DNA from: Planctomycetota bacterium
GTDB taxonomy: Bacteria > Planctomycetota > Phycisphaerae > Phycisphaerales > SM1A02
Length of the DNA: 7,107 nt
Reading direction: 5' to 3'
Assembly (NCBI GenBank): GCA_022567855.1
Contig: JADFGE010000153.1
Location: 1 to 7,107 of the forward strand
Positions 1-6,204 of this stretch are shown here, one piece after another (positions within the stretch are counted from its first letter, which is position 1; the number at the start of each line of letters is the position of its first letter). Under the pieces are notes generated by a model. That model saw only the letters and a program-made list of their open reading frames with translations, was not told where the DNA came from and made no database searches. The translations under genes and the position numbers were made by a program.

Positions 1-1579
1 TCAACCCCGTCGTTATCACAGTCGGCGGAATTCGCCGCGGACCGGGACCACCATTACCTCCCCCATTTCCCCCATTTCCGCCATTTCCTGGTGGAACGTC
101 ACATGCGCCGATCGTATCTCCATGATTTCGAATGTGCGGTCCGACGGCTGGTGCACCAATTGTGATCGTATGTGCGTTTGCGGGATTGCCGGGTGGGATA
201 TGGCAGATCGTGACCCTTTCTTGACCGCCGCCCTGACCGCCACCGTGACCGCCGCTCGAGCTTTCGTCCGAACCGTCCTGCCCGGAACCACCGGAACCCC
301 CGGAATTGGAACCCCCGGAATTGGAACCACCGGAATTGGAACCGCCGGAACTGGAACCGCCGGAATTGGAACCACCGCCGGCATTACCGCCAGAGTTGCC
401 TCCAGCGTTGTCACCGGAATTACCGCCAGCGTTTCCACCGGAATTATTGCCGGAACTACCACCAGCGTTTCCACCGGAGGCTTCGACCGGGTCGTCATCG
501 CCACCCGAATTGCCTCCAGCGTCCCCGCCCGAGTTTCCTCCAGCCGTACCGCCGGAGTTACCTCCAGCATTGCTGCCGGTGTTACCGCCGGAATTCCCGT
601 TATTGCTGCCCGCGACATTGCCGTTGCCGTTTTGACCGGCGTTGGCTGCGAGCTCGTCCCCGCCGCCGGTGTCTTGGGATTGACTTCCTTGACCGCTCTC
701 GCTGGAGCTCTCAGCTCCAGGAGGTTGCGACTGTACGGTTCCAACCTTGAATCGCCCGCGTGCCGTATCAACAACACCGGTACTGCGAATGGCCGAAGCG
801 AATAGATCACCGGCTCCGAAGATGACGTTGCCTCGGCCGGCGCTGATCGACCCAGTGTTATCAATCGCAAGCGGACCGGCGCCATCGGTGTTCGTCAGAT
901 CCGTGGCGGTCGCATTACGAGTATGGAGGTCCTGCCCGTCGATTCGTATCGAAAGATGTTCGCCATGCTGTCGAATAAAAATACTGTTGCCCGCAAGCAT
1001 CGTGATAAAACCATTGTCACTGACGAGTGAGCCGTGATTGGCAACGTGCTGGCCGATCAGGTGAATTACGTTACCCTGAATCAGCCCTTCGTTGATCACT
1101 GACCCAGTGAGGTCGGTAAAGGAATCCACATGGTCGATGAAATCGGAATTGGTCATAGTGCCGGCGGCGGCATAGATCCCACCAACATCCACAACCGCAC
1201 CCGCACCGAAAAAGACCCCGGCCGGATTCACGATGTAGACCTGGCCGTTGGCTCGAAGGGTTCCTTGGATGCTCGTCGGGTCCGGGCCGGTGATTCGGTT
1301 CAATACGCGCGCCATGTCGTGCGGTTGAAGGAACTGAACAACCTCATTAGGCAGGATATCGAAGCTGGAGTAATTGATGATGCTGCCGTCACTGGCCTGG
1401 ATGGTCAGCTGATTGCCGTTTTGTGTGAAACTGACTTCGCCGCGCACCACAGTACCATTGGGCGGACCGCCATAGGCTGCTGCATCGGTCAAGAGGACAA
1501 CACCTATGGCGATGGCAATCAACACGGCTGCGGATAGACGGATAAACTGTGCATCTACGTTTTGTGTTTGCTCGGGCAT
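1..1579 (-). CDS. TpsA-type secreted exoprotein with filamentous haemagglutinin N-terminal domain (C-terminus off left edge)
   Basis: This is the secreted partner of a two-partner secretion system. The frame is open without a stop from 1579 to base 2, so 526 residues are visible. The start is supported by a strong AAGGAGAA ribosome site at 1586-1593. Residues 1-35 form a signal peptide (hydrophobic core about 16-30, cleavage likely after TDAAA). Residues about 40-240 form the TPS/haemagglutination-activity domain, with RGEVSFTQNGNQLTI, RVLNRITG and YIVNPAGVFFGAGA (about 115-127). This domain is known to be recognised by a TpsB POTRA. Residues about 288-450 are Gly/Ser/Asn-rich with SGGSN repeats. 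Residues 456-493 hold ERVTICHIPPGN...GAC with the only two visible cysteines (459, 493), a module I recall from surface proteins of several phyla but cannot name. A Gly/Asn tail follows. It lies 223 bp downstream of tpsB on the same strand. The role (adhesin or other surface factor) is inferred. Family call is sure. Confidence 0.9.
   Translation of the reverse strand, partial: MPEQTQNVDAQFIRLSAAVLIAIAIGVVLLTDAAAYGGPPNGTVVRGEVSFTQNGNQLTIQASDGSIINYSSFDILPNEVVQFLQPHDMARVLNRITGPDPTSIQGTLRANGQVYIVNPAGVFFGAGAVVDVGGIYAAAGTMTNSDFIDHVDSFTDLTGSVINEGLIQGNVIHLIGQHVANHGSLVSDNGFITMLAGNSIFIRQHGEHLSIRIDGQDLHTRNATATDLTNTDGAGPLAIDNTGSISAGRGNVIFGAGDLFASAIRSTGVVDTARGRFKVGTVQSQPPGAESSSESGQGSQSQDTGGGDELAANAGQNGNGNVAGSNNGNSGGNTGSNAGGNSGGTAGGNSGGDAGGNSGGDDDPVEASGGNAGGSSGNNSGGNAGGNSGDNAGGNSGGNAGGGSNSGGSSSGGSNSGGSNSGGSNSGGSGGSGQDGSDESSSGGHGGGQGGGQERVTICHIPPGNPANAHTITIGAPAVGPHIRNHGDTIGACDVPPGNGGNGGNGGGNGGPGPRRIPPTVITTGL
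293..367 (-). repeat. Five tandem 15-bp units encoding a Ser-Asn-Ser-Gly-Gly pattern
   Basis: Five consecutive 15-bp units follow the plus-strand pattern gga-acc-nCC-gga-aNt (starts 293, 308, 323, 338, 353) and differ by only one or two bases. Read on the minus strand they give a five-residue Ser/Gly/Asn repeat inside tpsA. Because the unit is a multiple of three, copy-number change would lengthen or shorten the linker without breaking the frame. The near-identity at DNA level suggests recent slippage or expansion. Confidence 0.85.
371..715 (-). repeat. Degenerate Gly-Asn-Ala/Ser-Gly low-complexity linker of tpsA
   Basis: On the minus strand this stretch encodes roughly residues 288-403 of TpsA. 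It is built from degenerate GGN-A/S-GG units made of GGC/GGT/GGA, AAT/AAC and TCC/AGC codons. A short acidic break, GGDDDPVEAS, lies around residues 359-368 (about 476-505). It has no hydrophobic or helical character and is best read as a flexible spacer between the TPS domain and the distal Cys module. It is more diverged than the 15-bp array next to it. Confidence 0.7.
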
Positions 1580-1585
1580 CGAATC

Positions 1586-1593
1586 TTCTCCTT
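1586..1593 (-). promoter_or_regulatory. Strong ribosome binding site of tpsA
   Basis: The minus strand reads AAGGAGAA, nearly perfect against the 16S anti-Shine-Dalgarno, with about 7 nt between it and the ATG at 1579-1577. It settles the start codon of tpsA. The other genes here have weaker sites, so tpsA may be translated more strongly than its transporter, as expected for an exoprotein. That last point is inference. Confidence 0.8.
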
Positions 1594-1634
1594 TAGGTTC
1601 CTGCTGCCTGAGCAGCCGGCCGTAAGGGAACTTA
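1594..1634 (-). promoter_or_regulatory. Predicted leader hairpin abutting the tpsA ribosome site
   Basis: In the minus-strand transcript UAAGUUCC (1634-1627) can pair with GGAACCUA (1601-1594) with a single A-C mismatch. Inside it GCUGC (1616-1612) pairs with GCAGC (1607-1603) around a UCAG loop, with a 10-nt bulge on one side and one nucleotide on the other. The structure ends exactly where the AAGGAG begins. It could modulate tpsA translation or protect the 5' end of a processed tpsA mRNA. Pairing is read from the sequence; function is not shown. Confidence 0.4.
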
Positions 1635-1802
1635 GCCCAAGACTTGGCGTACAAAAGGGAAGTCTTACAAATCGGTAAGAACGCAGCCCTACAATCCGAA
1701 GGATTGGCACAGGCGTCTACAAACGACACCGTACCTGCCGAGGCAAGGCAGGATTCTGCTGCCGGATCTCCGATATGTCCTATAAGAGGTTCTTCGTCCC
1801 GC
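1635..1802 (-). other. Remainder of the tpsB-tpsA spacer with three small perfect hairpins
   Basis: No gene is supported here. Three short perfect inverted repeats are visible: TCTTAC/GTAAGA (1663-1668 and 1675-1680), CAATCC/GGATTG around GAA (1692-1706), and CCTGCC/GGCAGG (1734-1739 and 1747-1752). None is followed by a T-run on the minus strand, so they are not typical intrinsic terminators. They could be processing or stabilising structures between the two genes. I could not identify a convincing separate promoter for tpsA. Confidence 0.35.
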
Positions 1803-3791
1803 CTAGAACAGCAGACTGACAACGACGTGGAGGCGGTTTGACCCTGAATTCACATCCCTGCTGTCGATACTCTGCAAGGCAAAACCCCAATCCAAACGCA
1901 GGCGAACGTTGCGCCGGTATATAAAGTCGAGACCGATCCCGGCGCCCACCAGCGTCTCGTCACTCTCAAACGGAAGTGGATCGCTGACGAACGTTCGGCC
2001 CACATCGATAAACCCCTTGAGGATCAAGTCCCAATCGGGATGGCCGTAGACATACTGTGGAGCTGCTCGAAACGCCTTACCAAACATCTGTCGCGGTTCA
2101 GACTCGATCTCAAACGCTCGCGGAACGTGATAGCGATACTCAAGACTACCGATGACCGCTGTATCTGCGGCGACAATAGACTCCGGATACCCACGAACCG
2201 TGTACAATCCGCCTACCGGCTGCTCGAGATTGGGAATCAAGCGATTATCGAACGCATATTGACCCTTAATCGAGACGGCGATCTCGTGCGCCAGTGTTGA
2301 ACTCTCCGGCGTCGTCGGATCCTGCCACGCATCACGATCAAGTAGCGGTTCCAGGTAAAATGAATGGGTCAATCCCCACTGCAAGACCGCCCAGTCGTCA
2401 TCGGGCAACGTACGCCCTAGCCTTGTAAGTTGGGCGGATTGAACGTTGGTAATACCCCCGACTTGCCATTCCAGACCTACGGAACCGGTCAGGGAACTCG
2501 TTTCGGTCGTTCGCTCAAGGCGCAGACCGACCTTTGGAAGAAGAAAAGTTTCCTGACCTTCACCGACGAGTGGGTTCGCAACCTCAGCGGACAGAAAACG
2601 CACACCACCGAATAAGTCAACGAACAGTTCCCGGTCTTGATAGATGTTGGCGATTAACTCGCCCCCGAGCTCCCACGTCTCCCCGGTGAAGTCATCATCG
2701 AAAAAGCCTACATCCGTCGCCGTAAATTCGCTCCATAGGCTGTACACTCGCCAACGCAGACGATCATTATTCGTGAATGGTGCTTCATAAGAAGCTACGA
2801 CGGCATTGGTATCTTTGAATCCAGCTGTGATATAGGAGAACTCCAACACATCATCGTTGTTGGTCAACTGCGTATGAACGAAGCCGAACTGTTCGCGCCA
2901 TCGCTCAGTTGCTTTCGTGCCGGTGTTGGACACCTGAGCGTACAAAAAGAAGGGGTTGTTCTCAGTAATCAGGTAATCCAACGTTACGCCTCCAGGCGCC
3001 TGCGCTGCTGCAATGGATGCGTCAACACGTCGTCCGGGATGGCGGCTTAGATAAAACAGATAACGATCAAGCTCGCCTTTACGAAGCAGGTTTTGAACCT
3101 CTTCATCAGCTTCAGCCGCGGGTTGGATCGGTGATCGCTCACGAATTCGAGCGTGCAATGGATTATTGATGCGTTCCCGGGCTTCGATGCGATGGCCGGA
3201 CGCCAATGTTCGGAGTTCCGTCACGATACCTGTTGTAATCAGCACACGAAGCGATGTTTGGCCGTCTGGTCGGAGGTCTCTTCCGGATTCGTCGATTTCA
3301 AACGGATCCGGCGCAACATATACGCCCAGGATTTCTTGTTGCGAAAAGTAGTCGCGTATCGTCTCGAGAATCGTTTGAATAGCGCTGGCGTAGTACGGCG
3401 TGCTTGGTCGTTGAGCCAGATCCGCCAAACGAAAAGTTACCGAAGGCGCTCCCTCACGGGGTGCGACGAAACCGCCAGCGGTTTGTCCCAACTCGACTTC
3501 GATAGCCATCACCGCATCCAGTGATGGATGCTGTGGATTCTGTGTGACGTAATGGAGAACGATCGGACCGACGAGGTAAGACGGACCATCATCCGCGATC
3601 GGCCCTGGTTGATCTTGCCCGGTCTCGGCGGAAGTGTCTGTTTGCCCAATTCCTGCATTCGTACAGAACAGCGCTGCAAGGAACGTTATCGGCAATCGAT
3701 GTGCCCATTTAGTTGTCATATTAGGACTCGCGAATGGTTCAATTTGGCGAGCAGCTGGTACTGCCATCAATGATTTACCGGACGAGTTCAT
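1803..3791 (-). CDS. TpsB outer-membrane translocator (ShlB/FhaC/HecB family, POTRA plus beta-barrel)
   Basis: This protein of the Omp85/TpsB superfamily should form the outer-membrane pore that exports the TpsA encoded just downstream. From ATG 3791 it has 662 residues. A signal peptide is visible only if one counts from Met25 (MTTKWAHRLPITFLAALF), so ATG 3719 is a serious alternative start; neither start has a strong ribosome site. Residues about 73-200 form the first POTRA region (SYLVGPIVLHYV, ILETIRDYF, VLITTGIVTELR). About 230-280 form the second (LLRKGELDRYLFYLSRHPGRRV). A 16-strand-type barrel runs from about NNPFFLYAQVSNTGT (279) to the end. The superfamily-typical VRGY motif is at 532-535, and the chain ends in alternating residues with a terminal Phe (VVVSLLF), the usual barrel-assembly signal. 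Length is somewhat above the common 550-600. Substrate pairing with the neighbouring TpsA is inferred from gene order. Confidence 0.93.
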   Translation of the reverse strand: MNSSGKSLMAVPAARQIEPFASPNMTTKWAHRLPITFLAALFCTNAGIGQTDTSAETGQDQPGPIADDGPSYLVGPIVLHYVTQNPQHPSLDAVMAIEVELGQTAGGFVAPREGAPSVTFRLADLAQRPSTPYYASAIQTILETIRDYFSQQEILGVYVAPDPFEIDESGRDLRPDGQTSLRVLITTGIVTELRTLASGHRIEARERINNPLHARIRERSPIQPAAEADEEVQNLLRKGELDRYLFYLSRHPGRRVDASIAAAQAPGGVTLDYLITENNPFFLYAQVSNTGTKATERWREQFGFVHTQLTNNDDVLEFSYITAGFKDTNAVVASYEAPFTNNDRLRWRVYSLWSEFTATDVGFFDDDFTGETWELGGELIANIYQDRELFVDLFGGVRFLSAEVANPLVGEGQETFLLPKVGLRLERTTETSSLTGSVGLEWQVGGITNVQSAQLTRLGRTLPDDDWAVLQWGLTHSFYLEPLLDRDAWQDPTTPESSTLAHEIAVSIKGQYAFDNRLIPNLEQPVGGLYTVRGYPESIVAADTAVIGSLEYRYHVPRAFEIESEPRQMFGKAFRAAPQYVYGHPDWDLILKGFIDVGRTFVSDPLPFESDETLVGAGIGLDFIYRRNVRLRLDWGFALQSIDSRDVNSGSNRLHVVVSLLF

Positions 3792-4029
3792 TTTCGGCTG
3801 ATCGGAAGCGTGGACTTGTTAGGAAATGCGGAAATTGCCTCAGCGAAGGCAAACACCCTGGTTAATACCCGATAACCACCTAACAGATACCGAATCGCAA
3901 TTTTCTGGATTCGCAAGCCGCTCATTGCAATGCGGTGGTGTTTTTTGGCTTCAGTAGAACATTTACTGTGTCGATCCGTGAATGGAATCTCGAGCAGCCC
4001 AAAGAACCTGTTACTAAGGGAAACCACGA
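3792..4029. promoter_or_regulatory. Divergent intergenic region between tpsB and a lipoprotein gene
   Basis: These 238 bp separate tpsB (minus) from the lipoprotein gene (plus) and should hold both promoters. I see no clean -35/-10 pair. Possible control elements are a perfect 10-bp palindrome CATTGCAATG (3923-3932), a near-direct repeat GAATCGCAA/GATTCGCAA (3892-3900 and 3908-3916, starts 16 bp apart), and two hairpins, TTGCCT/AGGCAA (3835-3852) and TGGTTA/TAACCA (3859-3878). The region is more AT-rich than its flanks, as expected for promoters. An open minus-strand frame over it (3788-4027) has no family resemblance. Confidence 0.45.
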
Positions 4030-4320
4030 ATGAAACGCAATGAACTGGTGCTTGCGATGCCGGTATTGACGGCGGCCCTGTTAATCACAGGATGCAGCAC
4101 TACACAGGGTGCGGGCATAATCGACGACACGGTTGCTTTGGCGATCCTTGGCCCTGATGAATCGCGCGATCAAACGCAACGATCCGAGTTCCACCTCGGC
4201 GCGGGTGATGCCCTTGGCCGCGACATTTTCTTCAACTACGTTGCCTTCGTGCGCGCCAACCCAAGTTGGCGCCCCCACTACGCCACCGTCGAAACAGACT
4301 CAGATCGGCCGTGGGACTGA
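4030..4320 (+). CDS. Small putative lipoprotein of unknown function
   Basis: The protein has 96 residues. Its N-terminus MKRNELVLAMPVLTAALL is a typical lipoprotein signal, followed by a lipobox I-T-G-C with the acylated cysteine at residue 22. The mature part is only about 75 residues, polar, and contains DDTVALAILGPDES and FFNYVAFVRANPSWRPHY. I recognise no family. AAGGG at 4016-4020 lies nine bases before the ATG and supports the start. It is divergent from the secretion operon and followed by a decayed TPR gene. It could be an independent small envelope lipoprotein or the surviving N-terminus of a longer TPR lipoprotein whose remainder lies downstream in another frame. The signal peptide is clear; function is unknown. 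Confidence 0.65.
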   Translation: MKRNELVLAMPVLTAALLITGCSTTQGAGIIDDTVALAILGPDESRDQTQRSEFHLGAGDALGRDIFFNYVAFVRANPSWRPHYATVETDSDRPWD

Positions 4321-4357
4321 TGACACGGTGACCAACGGCCCCTCCGAGCATCGGTGA

Positions 4358-4855
4358 GAAGGGGGCTCCAACCGTCACCTGAGCGATGTGGTGGGTCGTG
4401 GCGATGTAATAGGAAATACTGAGCGGGTTCTCACCGACCAGCCGGACAACGCCGCGGCGCTCAATAATCTTGCCTTCGTGATTGCGCAGTCCCCGGCTCG
4501 CTCGTCCGAAGCGTTGCCATACGTCAAGCGCGCGGTTGCGCTATAGTCCCAACAGCCCGACATTCTGGATACCTATGCGACGGTCCTTCACGGGCTGGGG
4601 CGGTTGGATGAAGCGCACGAATCGCTGACCCGAGCCTTGGCGCTTCGCCCCGCGGATGTCGCCATCCGCTTGAACCTCGTCGAACCGATCCTGGCCCAGG
4701 GGCGACTCGACGACGCCTGGCGAATGTTGCAGCGAATCGAGCGTACGCTCAGTCGTCGGCCGCAGGGCGATCCGCGGCACGTACGACGGGCTGAGGCCCT
4801 GCGCCGTCAGCTCAACGCCGCCCAGGCCGCCGCCGTCGTTTCTGACCCGCAATGA
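4358..4855 (+). pseudogene. Remnant of a TPR-repeat protein with an in-frame TAG
   Basis: One reading frame gives clear tetratricopeptide repeats on both sides of a stop codon. Before TAG 4544-4546 it reads RVLTDQPDNAAALNNLAFVI and EALPYVKRAVAL. After it come QQPDILDTYATVLHGLGRLD, EAHESLTRALALRPADVAIR and EPILAQGRLDDAWRMLQRIE, ending at TGA 4855. About three TPRs are present. The same frame is closed by TGA at 4355-4357, and no credible ATG with a ribosome site opens the fragment; a GTG at 4388 exists but is unsupported. The text just before the first TPR looks shortened compared with the usual GD-helix spacing. I read it as the C-terminal end of a TPR protein of the kind often near polysaccharide-export loci, now decayed. 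A downstream open piece (4604-4855) could in principle still be translated. Confidence 0.7.
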
Positions 4856-4969
4856 CGCGGTGACGCGCGCCGCCGTTCCCCTACGAAGTGATATTGCGTA
4901 TCATGACGAGAGAGCTTTCAATGTCAGTTTGCCAACCGCCATCAACCGACCCTCCGCCGCGATCCGCTC

Positions 4970-4973
4970 GGAG
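4970..4973 (+). promoter_or_regulatory. Ribosome binding site of rmlA
   Basis: GGAG lies nine bases before the ATG at 4983 and supports that start, which also gives the family-typical N-terminus MKGVILAGGLGTRL. The rest of the 127-bp spacer from 4856 contains no gene and no clear promoter. Confidence 0.65.
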
Positions 4974-4982
4974 TGATCGACC

Positions 4983-5750
4983 ATGAAGGGCGTGATTCTG
5001 GCTGGTGGGCTCGGCACGCGCTTGCACCCCTTGACGGGCGTGACTAACAAGCACCTGCTGCCGATCTACGATCGGCCGATGATCTACTACCCCATCCAGT
5101 GCCTCATCAACGCCGGGCTGCGCGAGATCATCATCGTCACCGGCGGCGAACATGCGGGCGACTTCCTCAAGCTGTTGGGTAACGGCAAAAAGCTCGGCAT
5201 CCGCGAGCTGCACTACACCTATCAGGAAGGTGAAGGCGGGATCGCCGACGCGTTGGGGTTGGCGGAGGACTTCGCCGAGGGCGACAAGATCTGCGTCGTA
5301 CTTGGCGACAACATCATCGAGAAAAATATCCGTCAGCCGGTGGGCGAGTTCTTCACCCAGCCCAGCGGGGCGAGAATCCTGCTGAAGGAAGTTTCCGATC
5401 CGCAGCGCTTCGGCGTGCCGCGCATCGAGGACGGGCGCATCGTCGAAGTATTGGAGAAGCCGGCGGATCCTCCCAGTCGCTATGCAGTCACCGGCATCTA
5501 CATGTACGACAACGACGTCTTTGATATTACTCGCACATTAAAACCCAGCAATCGCGGTGAACTGGAAATTACAGATGTCAATAATGAGTACATAAGGCGA
5601 GGCGATCTGACTTACAGCATATTAAATGGCTGGTGGACCGATGCTGGCACATTTGAAAGTCTTTATCGTGCCAATTGTCTCGTTGCAGAAGGTGGTGCCA
5701 ATCATGTCGATGATGATGCCAAAACCAACGCGCCACTTTTGAGTAATTAA
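4983..5750 (+). CDS. rmlA: Glucose-1-phosphate thymidylyltransferase, short form
   Basis: This enzyme makes dTDP-glucose from glucose-1-phosphate and dTTP, the first step towards dTDP-rhamnose and related sugars in the cytoplasm. The nucleotidyltransferase signature GGLGTRL is at residues 8-14, with PLTGVTNKHLLPIYDRPMIY following (Lys23 contacts the substrates in this family). VVLGDN at 105-110 carries the metal-binding Asp109, EKP is at 158-160, GELEITDVN at 192-200, and WWTDAGT at 217-223 supplies the second metal Asp220. At 255 residues it is the short form and lacks the C-terminal helices of the about 290-residue RmlA. All key residues are present, so it should be active. It precedes rmlB by 19 bp in an apparent operon. 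Bases before about 5520 are GC-rich with GC-ending codons. After that point the codons become AT-rich, indicating a mosaic gene. Confidence 0.95.
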   Translation: MKGVILAGGLGTRLHPLTGVTNKHLLPIYDRPMIYYPIQCLINAGLREIIIVTGGEHAGDFLKLLGNGKKLGIRELHYTYQEGEGGIADALGLAEDFAEGDKICVVLGDNIIEKNIRQPVGEFFTQPSGARILLKEVSDPQRFGVPRIEDGRIVEVLEKPADPPSRYAVTGIYMYDNDVFDITRTLKPSNRGELEITDVNNEYIRRGDLTYSILNGWWTDAGTFESLYRANCLVAEGGANHVDDDAKTNAPLLSN

Positions 5751-6204
5751 TAGGTATATACGCGCAGACATGAATCAAGATGAGCGAAGAATTCTGGTAA
5801 CAGGCGGAGCTGGGTTCATCGGATCTAATTTTGTGAACTTTGTAATGTCGCAACGCCCAAATTGGCGGATTGTTAATCTTGATGCACTGACTTACGCAGG
5901 GAATTTAGAAAACTTAAAAGAGATAGCAGATAATCCACACTATGAGTTTGTGCATGGCGATATTCGTGATCGACAAGCAGTAGTTAAAGCCATGACAGGT
6001 TGTGATAGTGTTGTACACTTTGCAGCCGAATCGCACGTTGATCGATCAATTGCCGATGCCAGTCCTTTTGTATCTACCAATGTGCTTGGAACGCAGGTGA
6101 TGCTCGATGCTTGTCGTGAGGTGGGATCTATCGAGCGCTTTGTGCATATTGGAACTGATGAAGTATATGGCGAATTGCCGTTAGATCGGCCTGATTTGTT
6201 ATTT
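5521..6204 (+). other. AT-rich segment with foreign-looking composition (3' rmlA plus 5' rmlB)
   Basis: Counting 60-base blocks by eye, GC falls from about 67% (5101-5160) and 58% (5461-5520) to 40% (5521-5580), 45% and 47%, and is 40% at 5881-5940. After 6204 it returns to above 50%. Codon third positions change with it, while the RmlA reading frame and conserved motifs continue unbroken. The left boundary lies near RmlA residue 180 and the right boundary coincides with loss of rmlB homology. Horizontal exchange or an assembly join are the main explanations. Confidence 0.7.

Noticed and set aside
306..635. Plus-strand Pro-Glu-Leu repeat protein (EPPEL units)
   Set aside because: It is produced by the same 15-bp repeats read in another frame, with a non-ATG start. 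The opposite strand has a convincing domain-bearing gene.
293..640. CRISPR-like repetitive tract
   Set aside because: The repeats are contiguous 12-15 bp coding units without spacers and preserve a reading frame, so they are protein-coding low complexity.
122..805. Plus-strand open frame antisense to tpsA
   Set aside because: It is the exact complement register of the real minus-strand tpsA. Its Thr/Gly/Ile-rich text is the shadow of the Gly/Asn/Ser linker, and it has no ribosome site or family features.
16..885. Minus-strand 289-residue frame rich in Val/Pro/Ile/Thr
   Set aside because: It overlaps tpsA one frame off, with no recognisable domain, while the tpsA frame carries signal peptide, TPS domain and the CHIPPGN module.
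1708..1735. GGCACAGG...CAAACG text reminiscent of a c-di-GMP-I riboswitch
   Set aside because: It lies on the plus strand, opposite to both neighbouring genes, and the remaining conserved elements of that riboswitch are missing.
3788..4027. Minus-strand 79-residue frame upstream of tpsB
   Set aside because: It fills the divergent promoter region, has no family similarity that I recognise and no ribosome site, and the AT-rich content fits a promoter better.
4544..4546. TAG as a recoded codon (pyrrolysine or stop suppression)
   Set aside because: It lies at a TPR linker position where any residue is tolerated. No recoding signal is visible and the gene also lacks a start, so decay is the simpler account.
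4899..4927. TTGCGT-17 bp-TTCAAT as an rmlA promoter
   Set aside because: Only three of six and four of six bases match the sigma-70 boxes. Such matches are expected by chance, and promoter consensus in this organism is unknown.
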